Source: Acanthochlamys bracteata (taxonomy: Eukaryota > Streptophyta > Magnoliopsida > Pandanales > Velloziaceae). From it: a stretch of 64,000 nucleotides of DNA. A program made the translations under genes and the position numbers. Location: assembly GCA_019914995.1 (NCBI GenBank), contig CM034128.1, positions 10,001,501 through 10,065,500 of the forward strand, written 5' to 3'. Positions 12,901 through 24,675 of this stretch are shown in pieces; within the stretch, counting starts at the first letter, position 1; every line of letters starts with the position of its first letter. The notes below the pieces were generated by a model that worked only from the letters and a program-made list of their open reading frames with translations, did not search any database and was not told the DNA's origin.

Positions 12901-15900
12901 GCATCTCTCGATACCGATCCACATCATTGTTTTTTAGAGCCTCCATTCTTTTGTTACGATCGTCATCTTTCCTCTTTGAGTATTCCCTCAACATCCTCTC
13001 GTGATACTTAGCAACTCCTCGGTTACGAGCAGTGCGAGCATCGCGAATTGCCCAATGAGCCTCAAGGAGCTTCTTGCGCCAAAGAAAAATGGATTTTAGT
13101 TGTTTTTCTCGTGTGATCTTCTGCAGCTGTTGAACTTGCCTCAGCAATTCCTGTCTTTGACGTTCACATTGCACCAAGAATTTCCTGTATGGCCTGTCTG
13201 ACAGCGCCATTATTTCTTGTTGTTCTTGGTCAACTTCATCCCTCAAGCGGGCTTGCAGATCTATAAGCCGAAGCTTTTTTTCCTCGATTTGCAACCTCAC
13301 CACAAGGTCAGGCCTAATCCTCTTTTTCTCTAGGTTGATAGCAAGTAAGCCGCTGAGTTTCTTTAAAGTTTCGGTCCTTTTCTTGCTAAGTATGGCAACC
13401 CCCTCTTCAAACAGTAAATCCTTGACATTGTATGCTAAGGTAAAATTGCTGGAGTTGTTTGCTATAGCAGATGTCAAAGAATCATTCCTCCTTGTAAAGC
13501 ATGGAAAATCAAAAAGTGGACCATGATACTTTCTTGCTGGAACATCTTTTGAAACATTGCCCGCTGAGACGGGCCTTTTACCTTGAGCAGCATCTTCTGA
13601 TGCATTCTGTATAGGAAGAGCTTTACTCTTCCTAATAGTATAATCACCGTTGCTTTGTACCATTTGACTTCCTTTCTCAGTCTCCTTCTCTGTTTTGACA
13701 ATAGTACTCGTTTGATCTGCCTTCTCAGCAGCTTCCAGATGTACTGGTTGTTTTTCTTTTAAAGATCCTGCAGGTCCTGACGTGCTACAGGAAGTAATTT
13801 TTTTGTCATCTCCAATAGAAGCTTCCTCGTGCTGATTCTGTTCTCTACTAGAAGTAGTCTTTTGTAAAGATTTCTCACTCGTTTCTACATGCCTTTCATG
13901 CTCCTTGATACTTTTCATTGCAAGTTGTTCCTGGTTGGCAACTTCTGTTGAAAAAGATGTCTGCTGCGTCTGTGAATCAAGTGGGGGAGGCACAATAGCT
14001 TCAAGAACTTCTTGCGGTAGACTGCGTTCACCACGCTGTAAGGAAATAAAAAAGATAGTTACTAGAACTTGCATGCATAAAAAGAAATTTTTATATCTCC
14101 AATTTCTTTGTTAGGATAGAAAAGCTATGAGTACCTTTAAACGCCTAAAAGCTAAAATCTGTGCTTTCAATACATGAAGCTGCTGTTTAGTGAACCCAAT
14201 GCATTGCTGTGGTAACTGAGATGATCCTCCCTGTGATGCTACGGGATGAGAAGCTGTTTCAATGGATGTTGTTGTAGATTGTGAGACAGGGCGGTTAGAC
14301 TGCTGTACAGACCTCAAGTACTGGGCTTGTGGCGTATCAGGCTCTGGAACTGCATTCTTAAGATGCCCATGGTCCATGCCCTGGCTCAAGCTTCCAGATG
14401 ATTGAGATGAAAGCACTGGAGGGCCCCCATCGCTAGCAGTTGGGGGTACAGATCCCCTATTACTTTGGCTCCCGCGGCTATTGCCAATTAGATGTTGCTG
14501 CATCTGCAAACTACCACTGCCCAAAACATTAGCACCAAGATTCGACATAGAGCCTGGTGAAATTTTCTGCTGAACTTTCAAAGGCCCACTTCCAGGATGA
14601 TCACCTACAGAATTTGAGTGAGCAGAGCTTTCACTCCGAACTGGAGAGGTTATGATATGTGCTTTTGAAGACGGAAGACTTGACTGCTGAGTAGTCAGAC
14701 TGCTTTCACCAGCCATTTGTGGTGCAGCTACTCTAGTAGGGCGCCATGCTGACATAAACTGAGCAAGAATGTTTGCATTAGAAGGATTGGAAAGATCTAT
14801 ATTATGCTCTTGCGCCCAAGCCTGCATTAGTTGCAACTGAGCCATTTGTAACTGGGGATTGGCAGCAGTTGGAATGTTTCCAGGTGGCACAAATGGCTGA
14901 ATAGGCCTAGTGGTGTTCACCGAAGGCACTTGCCCACTGGATACTTGAGGAGGCTTTGACTCATTCCTTTGATCAGTACTAGCATGCACCTGTTCTATCT
15001 GCCTCTCAACTTGCCCCAGATGATCTGCTGATCTTTTAAATGCCGTCATTTGGGCCTGATTTGCTGCTTGGAGCGAAATGAGATCTTGCATTTTCAAATT
15101 GTGTATCCTCATATCTTGTTCTCTAGTGGGAGGGCTTCCCATCGGAATTCTGTTTTGCTGTTGAACTAATGCACTGCCTTGAGAATTTTGTTGAGCAGCC
15201 TGCAAAGGAATGTGAAAGTAAGCTTGGTGAAGCAGGTTCTGCCCATGCTGCTCAATGCCTTGCCCTTTGATCTGGTTATCATCTCGAAGTTGACTGAGTG
15301 CGTGACGAACATCACCAAACCTCCTAGACTGTTGCTGCAAAGGTGATAAGCCAGAAGATGAAGGAAAGGTACTGCCCCCTACAACACCATGGATTCCACC
15401 AGCCTGGAAAGCTAAAACTGGATCTTCTCCTTCAGGCTTCCTCAGCTGCTGCTGCTGATGATGGAGGTTTGACAGCTAAAAAGAGTTTTTGTACCAGTTA
15501 AAATCCAACCACCAAGTGGGTTGACACCACAAGACACCAAATACGCAAGTACAAAGAGATCCATACAGACAAACATCTACCAACTATCGCTTAGTTTTTC
15601 ACAATAAATGAGAAACAAGTAAAAAGCCTTATTTGTAAAGCTAATAATAACTGATACTATTATTGATGGCTACACTGAATGCAAGTCATCCAATTCACAC
15701 CGCTAAAGAAAATCTACACAATGCAACTATTAACGAACACAGATAGCAAGAGCAAGGATGAGTCGAATGCAGGAAGCGTCAGTTTTCAGGTGCAAATCCT
15801 CAAAGAGATAAAACAAGGGAAACTTCAGAAGACCAAAATGTATTAAAAAATTAAATTTCTTAAAAGTTATCATGTTTACAGGGCAACATAATCAAAAGAG

Positions 15901-16364
15901 AACTTCAATTTCAATCCAACTAAAATCAAAGTTGAAATCTTTTTAATTCTACAAAGAACAACGACAAAAGTAGTCAATCCAAAAAGGGGAAATCATAACA
16001 AGAAAAGAAGAGGAAAAGAAACAAAAAAGAAGAAGAAACTTGCCCAACTAAACCTCTCCTAAAACACAAGTAGGGAGCCAAGAGAAGTCGATCAATGAAT
16101 AACAACACTGCGGAGCAGCAACAGACTGAAGAATGAATAAGGAAGGAAAATAATAAGTCGAAGGGAATAAGTCAGCAGCTCCGGGAATGTAGACTTGACA
16201 AATATAAGCGATAGACTCCTGCAGTTTGTTGGACCCACAGGAACCAACCAAAACTCTCCAATTTGGATTTGATTGAGAATTAAAGGGAACAGGCACTTTC
16301 CCCGAAATTGGGCAACAACAATCAAGCTGCCACCTTTTTTCTCTCGGATCATTCAGAAAAAGCA

Positions 16365-16404
<40 letters not shown>

Positions 16405-16622
16405 CTCAATAATAATAGCTGACAAAAACCAGGTGATTAGAAAAAAATAAAATTAAAGTTTCCCAAATGAGTTTTTAAACAATAATTCACCTGCTGTCCA
16501 AAAACAAACTGCTGCTGTTGCTGTTGTTGATGGTGCGCCCCAACGGAGGAAGAAGAAGACGGGGAAGCGGCGGCCGGCGAGGGAGCGCCGGTCGCGGGAG
16601 CATTCGATCTCCCAGATTGCAT
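6930..16622 (-). CDS. BRM: BRAHMA, SWI/SNF chromatin-remodelling ATPase
   Basis: Nuclear ATPase of the plant SWI/SNF complex. Fourteen exons in frame (transcription order): 16622-16491, 15475-14135, 14035-12722, 12652-12540, 12354-12267, 12179-12093, 11946-11854, 11773-11690, 11400-11197, 10973-10728, 10651-9080, 8974-8450, 8078-7824, 7628-6930; about 2250 residues, close to Arabidopsis BRM. Domains in order: Ser/Gln-rich N-terminus; QLQ motif ([12 protein letters not shown], ~470-491); HSA-like basic helix ([10 protein letters not shown], ~810); helicase motif I DEMGLGKT (~1016-1023); motif II DEAQ (~1119); motif [13 protein letters not shown]; SnAC region (DKYMGSIE-like, here [13 protein letters not shown]); AT-hook RRGRPR (~1625); bromodomain spanning exons 13-14 (~1935-2045). 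No frame break was seen. The ATG was chosen because MQSG plus a Ser/Gln tract matches BRM N-termini. Intron 1 carries a long CT repeat. Confidence 0.97.
12511..12531. repeat. GAA/AGA trinucleotide run in a BRM intron
   Basis: About seven AGA/AAG units close to the 5' splice site of the BRM intron after exon 4. A simple purine microsatellite. Confidence 0.7.
16368..16402. repeat. (CT)n microsatellite in BRM intron 1
   Basis: About 17 uninterrupted CT units on the plus strand, that is (GA)n on the BRM coding strand, within the first intron roughly 90 bases downstream of exon 1. Length is likely polymorphic. GA repeats can bind plant GAGA/BPC factors, but a role here is not shown. Confidence 0.9.
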
Positions 16623-18482
16623 TTAGATCTCGAAGCAATTGGGGATCGATATTACAGCCGTAAATCAGGGCTTAGAATAAACAATCTAGCGAAATACAAA
16701 CTAACATAAGAAATTTCCCGTAGATCCAGTGTAGTAAAATGCCGGAATCATTGCCGGAGAGTTGGAATTGAGGAACCCAATCTGGTTCGTTTACGGGAGT
16801 CAAACCCTAACCCTAGCACGACTCTTTTTTTTCTTACTTTCGGAATTTTTCAACAAAACTTGCAATAGAGAGAGACCGAAGAGAGAGAGAGATAAGACGA
16901 AGTGGGCTGCGCACGGTCTGGTGCACCGCAGTAAAAAGGCCTGTAAAGAGAAAAGCTATTGTCCAAAATAACCCTCATAGATTTCATAATTACCGGTATT
17001 ATTCTAAAACCAGGCTGTCATCTTGAAATAATAAATTTAATTTCATTAATATTATTTTTAATAACTTAATGAACGTTTAAAAATATTTATAAAATATAAT
17101 TTTTTTGAAATAAAAACTATTTTTATTTTTTTGAGCAATGACTTTCACCTAAATAATAATAAAAATATATAATAAAAAAATTATTATATAAATTTTATAT
17201 ATTTTTTTTAAATTTTTAATATTTATAAATATACATTAAAAAATTTTTAAAAATAAAGTCCGTAAAATGTTAAGCCAAACGGAATCTAAACTCTTTGAAA
17301 ATCAACGCAGATGAAAATTATTTTTTAAAAAAAATTATAAATCCTAAAATAGTCAAAATTTGTAATATATTTTAATCATTATATAAAATTCTAAAGAATG
17401 CTATATATTATCTATAACATTTATAATTCAAAATATTAAAGTTTTGATATATAACTAATAATGTAACAATCATCAATCAAAGCATTAGATGATAATACTT
17501 GAAAGTTGAAATCATGATAAATATTTTTTAGAAAATATATTACTACCCATTCGTCACTAATTGAGCGTCTTTATAGTTAAATTACATTAATTACCTCAAG
17601 TAAAAATTAATTTAACATTTAACTAAGATAAATTCAAACTCAAATTTAGCATAAGTTATCTTATCTTAAATATGCATCATTAAGCGTGCTTTTAATATTT
17701 TTGCGGCAAAACATTCGTAATTTTAATTATATTTTTAAATATATTTTTATAAATATTTAAAATTTTTATTTAAAAAGTTAAAAATATAAACAACTTTTAT
17801 ATAATAAAATTTTATTATTACTTATTATTATTATTTTATTTTAAATAAAAGAAAATACTTATTTTTACAAAAATAATTTTTCCATTTAAAAAAGTTAATT
17901 TCAAAATCACTATCAAAGCTAAATAGAGTGAAAAAACTAAGTTAAATTTGATAATTAAATCTAAACTATTTGCATTAATTAAACAAACAGAAGAGGCTCG
18001 TGGGCTATTAGAAAACTCTCTGTGGGCCGAAAAAGGCTTTATGTGGGTCCACATGGTCATTTTATCTTCGCCGTGTCTCCTCCGCGTCAACTGCGCTTTA
18101 AATTGTTGAATTTGTTCTTTCCAATGCGTCCCACACGCGTTAAAGACCTCGCGTTTTAAGTTACTTTCTTGTTTACCCTTTCTACCCTAGAATCAACTGA
18201 GTAACTACAGCATTGCCATTATTTTCTGGACTGTTACAAACAAATGCTAATAACCCAATTCGATGCCTGGAAGGCTCCTACTGCCCTGGACGGAACCAAA
18301 ACAACTCCACGCCATTCGTTGTAGTTCTCTGACATTTCATGTCTAATTTCATAATTTCTTAGCAGCCCGCTACTTTCCCTTTCCTTATATTAACTTCTAA
18401 TTAGTCACTTCTAAGCCGGTGAGATCCCACAAACTCTCTTTTCAATTTTCTGCTTGTGATCTTCTGCAGCGATCAGTCAACC
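16623..18482. other. Divergent intergenic region between BRM and the SRC2-like gene
   Basis: Holds the BRM leader and promoter (16623 to ~16950) and the promoter/leader of the C2-domain gene. The middle (about 17000-17900) is very AT-rich, with foldback-like T/A blocks around 17050-17260 and 17700-17860 like those elsewhere in the window. No coding frame of note. Confidence 0.6.
16802..16816. promoter_or_regulatory. Telo-box-like motif upstream of BRM
   Basis: AAACCCTAACCCTAG, two plant telomere-type units, about 180 bases upstream of the BRM start codon. Telo-boxes (AAACCCTAA) are known promoter elements of growth- and division-linked plant genes. Assignment to BRM is from position only. 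Confidence 0.55.
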
Positions 18483-19579
18483 ATGGCAGGAAAGTACGAG
18501 GTTGAAGTGACGATCGAATCAGCGCGTGATCTGAAGAACGTTAACTGGAAACACGGCGATCTCCGTCCTTACGCCGTTGTGTGGATCGATCCTGCGGCGA
18601 AGGCGTCAACCAAGGTCGATGTGGATGGTGATTGCAATCCCACTTGGGACGAGAAGCTCGTTCTCCAACTCGGTCCCAGTAGTCTTGAAGACGCTGTGCT
18701 TTCTATTGATATCGTCCATGCTGATGCTTCCGAGGGCGTCAAGCCGCTCATCGGCTCTGCTCATCTCCCTCTCAAAGAGGTAATTTTCCAAGAAATTTGA
18801 TTGGGAAATTTTTTCTCTTTAAATTCAATTAAAAACTGCAAATTCTCTTCTTTTTTTTTTTGTGGTCTTTTTTTCAATGCTTTATTTGTTTGCAATTTGA
18901 TTCTACGAAGAATTTGTTTAGTGTCTTATATTGCATTTCATGAATTTTGTCTTTGAAGGTGATCGATGAGGCCGGAATAGGCGGAAAGTGCCGGCGATCT
19001 CTAAAACTAAAACGTCCTTCCGGTCGCCCGCACGGTCATCTCGAAGTTAAAGTCGCAGTCAAAGAATCCGCAAGGTACTACGCACCACCGCCAGCATCCT
19101 ACGCTCCGCCATACGCTGGCCCCGCCAGTGCCTCTCGTGAGTACGGAGCTCCGCCGCCTTCTGGTTACCCTTACGCAGCTCCGCCATCTTCTGGCTACCC
19201 TTATGGAGCTCCCCAAGCTTCTGGCTACCCTTATGGAGCTCCCCCACCTTCAAACCCTTACGGAGCTCCACCGGCTTACGGAGCACCGCCAACGGCAGGG
19301 TATTCATACGGAGCTCCGCCAGTGCAGACGGGTTACGGGTACGGGCAGCCGCCGCCTGTGTATGAGTACGACAGGTATGGGCAGCAGCCGGCCTACGTGC
19401 AGGGAGAGAAGAAATCGAAGATGGGGATGGGAACAGGTCTGGCTGTAGGTGCGGCTGCAGGTGTGTTAGGAGGATTGGCGCTGGCTGAAGGAGCGGATTA
19501 TGTGGAAGATAAGATTACTGATGAAGCGGCCGAGAAGGTCGAGGATGACCTTGGGTATGACGATAGTGGTGACTGGTGA
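18483..19579 (+). CDS. SRC2-like C2-domain protein with proline-rich tail
   Basis: Two exons, 18483-18779 and 18959-19579, phase 0, about 305 residues. The N-terminal ~125 residues form a C2-like fold (start [35 protein letters not shown]). A middle region has about eight GYPYGAPP-type repeats rich in Pro, Tyr, Gly and Ala. Then comes a glycine/alanine hydrophobic segment ([21 protein letters not shown]) and an acidic tail ending DSGDW. This order matches SRC2 (soybean gene regulated by cold), a membrane-targeting protein of ER, vacuole or plasma membrane linked to cold responses and NADPH-oxidase activation. The domain layout is seen; the cold role is family knowledge only. The start fits a good context (CCATGG). 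Confidence 0.88.
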
Positions 19580-20188
19580 GTCTGATCACAATGGATGTGA
19601 TGGCTGGCATGGAGAAGAAGAAAAGAAAGAAGAAGCCTGAGTGTGATATTTGCGTTTGAATTTGGCTTTGTAATAAAATTGAGTTTGGTACTGTCTTCAA
19701 ATTTCTGAATTAAACAACCTAAGATTAAAATTAATTAATAACCAGAAGGATCCTCCTGAGTTCAAATTCGTTGCAATTTGCATCGACTAGTCCATACTTC
19801 ATATTGGCGTTCTATTTGGACCATAGTTTTAAATGTACCTTATCATATATATATATATTTATTTATTTATTTATTGATAGTTAAGTTTCAATAAATTTTG
19901 GAATAATAATGATGTCATTTCAAATTCATAAAAATATATCAAAAAATTATTTTCTCGAAAGACATGTCTGTCCATTTTCGGATCTAAATTGCAAAGTGAA
20001 AATTATATAAAAAAAAACTGATTTCTTCTATGGGGCTTCGATGCGCAAAATAACGTATGAGAAAAAGACTAACTTGCCTGCTTATAGTTTTGTGGCGCAA
20101 AAGTTGACTGCATCCAAAAAAATCATTGACTTCTAAATCAGACGGTTGAAATAGAAACACAACATATAATGACGAATATGTCTCTATT
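19580..20188. other. Intergenic, 3' flank of SRC2-like gene
   Basis: Contains the 3' UTR and spacer. A simple TA run passing into ATTT repeats lies at about 19843-19875. No gene seen. Confidence 0.6.
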
Positions 20189-21371
20189 TTGATCCGACGG
20201 TCCACAATCATTTCTAAAATCTCTCTTTATGAGATCATTATTCAAAGGCACGTTCAAAATTTTGCGTGCCCATCAATAGTATTAAGAGAAATTTTTTCTT
20301 TCTTTCTTCCTCTCTTCTTTCCCTCCACTCTTGGATTGTGCTTCCATGATCACCGCTTCCATAATCGTCGAGCTCCGGCGAAGTTTTAGTCCCACTGTCG
20401 TCTCCTCTCTTCTGCTTTCTCAATTTTTTTTTAAATTTTGAGTTTCTTGCAACCATAACTCAAATTCTAACTTTTTCTTTCTCGATCAAGCGTTCGTTCT
20501 TCGGCTGGCGATCCAAATTAGATCATATAAATCGTCAATTTTTTCTCTTTTTTCTTCTGTGTCTTCTATCGTTTTCAATTTCTTCAATCCGCCGTTAGCT
20601 TATCATCGTTCGCTGCCGTAAGAATCACCGATTGGGTAACTAGTACATGTTTCATCAATATTTGTGATCAATTTTATTGATATGTCCCAATTGTGCTCTT
20701 TCAAATTTCATTTTGTAAAATTTAAAAAAAAATCATAAAACTACAAATTGTAAATTTTGAAGTAAATTAATGAAATTGATCACAAGAGATTGATGAAATA
20801 TGTACTAGTTATCCGGTCGGCAATCGAAGTTTTCTGCGGCGACGAATGACGGTAAGCTAACAGCGGATTAAAGAAATTAAGATGATAAAAGACGTAGAAG
20901 AAGAAGGAGAAGAGAAATTGACGATTTATATAATTTAATTCTCCGGTCGGAGAATGAACGCTCTGGTCGATATAGAGAAAGTCAGAGTTTTGAGTTACAG
21001 TTGTAAGAAACTCAAATTTTAAGAATGAATTGAGGAATGAGAATGGAGGAGATGACAATGAGCATAAAAACTTCACCGAAGTCCGATAATCGTGGGCTCA
21101 GAAGCGACGATCGCGGGAGCGCTGCTTGAGGAGGGAGGGAGGAGGAAAGAAGAGAGGAAGAACAAGAGAACGAAAGAAAAAAAATAATAATTTTTTTTTA
21201 ACAGTGTTGAAGTCGCGGAAGCGCGACTCGAAAACGAGGAAAAAAGAGAGGGAGAACAAATCTCTTTTAAAACTGTTGAAGAGTAGACAAAATTATAAAC
21301 ATGTCTTCAACCGTGATCCCGAAAAAGCAATTTAAGGAGCGATTGTGAACCATCGAATCAAAATTCGATGG
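20189..21371. repeat. Long imperfect inverted repeat (foldback element or inverted duplication)
   Basis: The left arm (about 20189-20700) and right arm (about 20760-21371) are reverse complements with scattered mismatches and small indels; the loop is roughly 60 AT-rich bases. Matching landmarks: TATAAATCGTCAATTT near 20527 against the complement near 20920-20935; GTTAGCTTA near 20595 against about 20855; AACTAGTACAT at 20639 against about 20803-20813; TTGAGTTTCTT near 20440 against about 21008-21018. Similarity is best in the inner 350 bases and weakens outwards, where the right arm is longer. No transposase frame and no clear target-site duplication was seen. It may be a long-TIR foldback transposon or an inverted duplication of a promoter/leader fragment; a transcript would form a long hairpin RNA. 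Confidence 0.85.
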
Positions 21372-23044
21372 TGCACGATCGATGTGAATAATATGCGCGT
21401 ACAGTATACTGTGTGTGCACATCGCGCTTGTGTGTATATATATATATATATATTTTTAGTTAAAAAAATTAAATTTATTTTAAAATATTTTAAAATATTT
21501 TTTTAGAAAAAAGTCTTGTTAAGTATTTTTAAATATCTCTTATAATAATGCCTCACTAGGACGGGATGAAACTTGAGTGCAGACTAATGCAACTAGATTT
21601 TGCAACATCAAGTACGAAGTATTAATTATTCTCCTCTGTTGTTGATCATTTATTAGTCTTGCATATGAACAGAGTACTTCATATGCCGTAAAGAGCAAGA
21701 AAAGTTTAGTGCTTTATTACCAACTTTGTACCTTAACAACTTTTAATTAGCTCGACGGAGCCGTTGCTCCAACCGCTACTAATGCCTTCGTTAAAACTAG
21801 AAGCAAGAAATACTCGATTTATCAAAACCTAGAAGCAAGAAATTACCCAAAATTACATGATTCAAACTACGCCAATTACGGTAAAACAAGTACTAAATAC
21901 ATCATGTATATATCTGCAACTACCAGATAGAGAATCGCAATAAGTAGACTCTCAGGATTAAGTATGTTACCCACCTAAAATTTCCAGTCGTAACATTTAT
22001 TTATGGATTCGTACAACTCCCTGCTTCTATCAATATGATCACCGACAATTTTTAACGTCGAAAGACAAATAGACGTTGACTTGATAGGATGATACAATAC
22101 TGAATAGCTAATTCAAGATATGAATTTCAACTTAAAGGCTAGGTCTATATATTAAAAAGCTTAATATGATTGAACAACTTAAACAATGAGTTTAAAACTT
22201 TCTAGTATATAAGGATGCGTTCGATTTTTTATTTTTTCAAAGAAATTTTTTAATTTTTAATTTTATATTTTTTTAATATATATATTTTATAAATATTTAA
22301 AAATTTAAAAAGTGTAAAAAAATTTTACACAATGAAATTTTTTTATTACATATTTTTATTATTTTTTTTAAAATAAAAATATTACTTAACACACCATATT
22401 TCATCTTATTTTTCTATCTATATGTAACTAATAAAACCAATTCTTTTTACTTAACACACTCTATATCGAGAATAAGTTACTATACTTTTTTCTATTCTAG
22501 TACCTCTATCACGCACAAAAAATTTTCAGAGCCCAACTTGTGTTGACTCACCACTCACCGTGTGCATGCTTCATAAGAGTTACCATGCTCTCAATAAAAG
22601 CCATAATGGCATCTTTAGCACAATCAAATCATCAACTATTATGCCACTTATTAAGAAAATATAGCATCGAAGGAACCAATCTAAGATAAGGATTGCACTT
22701 AAAGTTAAGCCCATACTATAGAAGAAGACTCAATTCCAAAAGCTTAATTATATGAACCATTTTTTATTTTATTATTTTATTTATGTGGACTAATTTAACT
22801 AATTTTTTATACTAAAAGTATTGACCAAAAACGAAGGCATGAAAAAAAAATATTTATGGAAGAGTTATATAAAAAGTTATGTTATGTATTTGTACCAGAA
22901 CTTTGAATGAGACGAGATTTCTAGTTGGGGAGATTACTAGTGTTGCAATGCAATGTAGAATTGACAGTTATACACCAACCATTCATCTAATGAACTCCAT
23001 TAATGCGACCTCTCTTTCCATCAACTGAAACCAGAGCTTCGTCA
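21372..23044. other. Intergenic, upstream of the BAHD gene
   Basis: AT-rich. A TA run lies at about 21435-21455 and a T/A foldback-like block at about 22205-22395 (beginning GATGCGTTCGATT). No coding frame or RNA gene recognised. Confidence 0.6.
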
Positions 23045-23052
23045 TATAAATA
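23045..23052 (+). promoter_or_regulatory. TATA box of the BAHD gene
   Basis: TATAAATA, 107 bases upstream of the chosen start codon at 23159, the right spacing for a leader of about 75-80 bases. Confidence 0.6.
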
Positions 23053-23158
23053 AATACCCTCATCTCTTCTTCATCAACACTTCAACTCAACTGCAGTCAC
23101 TCCCTTCATCATCCAATCAATCAAAAACTTCTCATTGATCTTAATTTCATTACCATCC

Positions 23159-24675
23159 ATGGCCATTGAAAGCAGCACGCACCAGCTTACTGAAGAAAAC
23201 AACACAAAGCAGAATGTTCAAACCTCGCCGGAACTATCACCGCTGCCTTCGCAATCGGTGAAGGTCACTGGAAACACTAGAGTGTTGCCGACAAACTCAA
23301 TTGAAAAACCCGATTGTCCTTTGATCACCTTCGATATCCCGTACATTACGTTCTACTACAACCAGAAGCTGATTCTATACAAACTTGATAACGAGAAACG
23401 GTTTGAGGAAGTAGTGCAGAAGTTGAAGGAAGGGTTAGGGTTGGTACTGGAAGAGTTTTATCCGTTGGCGGGGAAATTGAAGCAAGATGAAGATAAAGCT
23501 TTGGTTGTTGAGTGCAGAGGAGACAGTGTGCAAGGTGCTGAAGTAATTGAAGCAGTGCTGGAAAAGGGTATCTCGGTAGAAGAGCTCGCCGAGAACGGTG
23601 ATGCGTCCGGGATTCTGAACGAGTTTGTGCCTTATAATGGTGTTATGAATCTCGAGGGACTTCATCGCCCGCTGCTCGCTGTTCAGGTCGGTGATCTCTT
23701 TTTTAAAATTAATTTTCACCAACCTACTTAAACCAGTTTTGATACAGTTTGAAATAATGTATGTTAAAAACATGGTATGGAACGCAGTTCACGAAATTGA
23801 AGGACGGCATTGCAATCGGTTGCGCCTTCAACCACGCGATCATTGACGGAAGCTCCACGTGGCACTTCATGTCTTCATGGGCTTCTGCGACGTCAGCTTC
23901 ATCTCCTTCTCCTGGGCCTATCCATGATAGACTTCAAGCGCGGTCCGTTAAAATTCCTCTGACTCTTCCTGAATCTGCCGAGGCCCATGAGCTCGCTGAC
24001 CCTAACGGCCCACGTAAACCTCTTCGCGCCAAACTGTTTTCTTTCTCCGCCGCTGCAGTTCAACATCTCAAGTCTGCTGCAAATGGAAAGAACAGCAACT
24101 ATAACAATCGAACATTTTCAACATTTCAATCTCTCGGAGCGCACGCGTGGAAATCGATTTCTCGTGCTCGAGGATTAGCCCCTGATGTTCCCACTGTTTT
24201 CGCAATCTTCGCTGATTGCCGTCGCCGAATGGACCCTCCACTCCGTGACTCTTACTTCGGAAACCTTATTCAAGCCGTATTCACTGCAACGGCAGCAGGA
24301 CTTCTTGCGGTAAACCAGCTTAATTTCGGCGCAGAACTTCTCCAGAAAGCTATTGAAATGCACGACTCGAAAGCAATAATCAAACGGCTAGAGGAGTACG
24401 AAGCGCATCCAAAGCTGTTCCACTATTCTGACGCTGGGTTTAACCCTGTTGCTGTCGGGAGTTCACCGAGGTTTAAAGTTTACGAAATCGATTTCGGTTT
24501 CGGCAAACCAGCGAGGGTTAGAAGTGGAACGAATAACAAGTTTGATGGAATGATTTATTTGTACCCTGGTAGGGAAGGGGACGGCGGCATTGATGTTGAG
24601 CTCACGCTTGATGGTGAAGCAATGGACAAGTTGGAGAAGGATGAAGAGTTCCTCAACGTTGTTGGGTCCGCTTGA
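23159..24675 (+). CDS. BAHD acyltransferase, DCR-like
   Basis: Acyl-CoA-dependent O/N-acyltransferase of the BAHD family. Two exons, 23159-23686 and 23788-24675, phase 0, 471 residues. Catalytic HxxxD is HAIID (His192-Asp196) in FNHAIIDGSSTWHFMSSW; the structural DFGWG motif appears as DFGFGKP (Asp411). From memory the sequence follows Arabidopsis DCR (DEFECTIVE IN CUTICULAR RIDGES) through LVPYNG, NLEG, RPLLAVQ, ADCRRR and YFGNLIQ, and DCR also has DFGFG. DCR acts in cutin polymer formation, so a role in cuticle acylation is a fair inference, but a separate paralogue is possible because the N-terminus carries a ~25-residue extension before VKVTGNTRVLP. An in-frame ATG at 23135 would add 8 residues; 23159 has the better context (CCATGG). 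Confidence 0.88.

Noticed and set aside
20238-21335. Several short frames on both strands within the inverted repeat
   Set aside because: Each is under 100 codons, they do not correspond between the two arms, and they are low-complexity (Lys/Arg or Phe/Ser runs).
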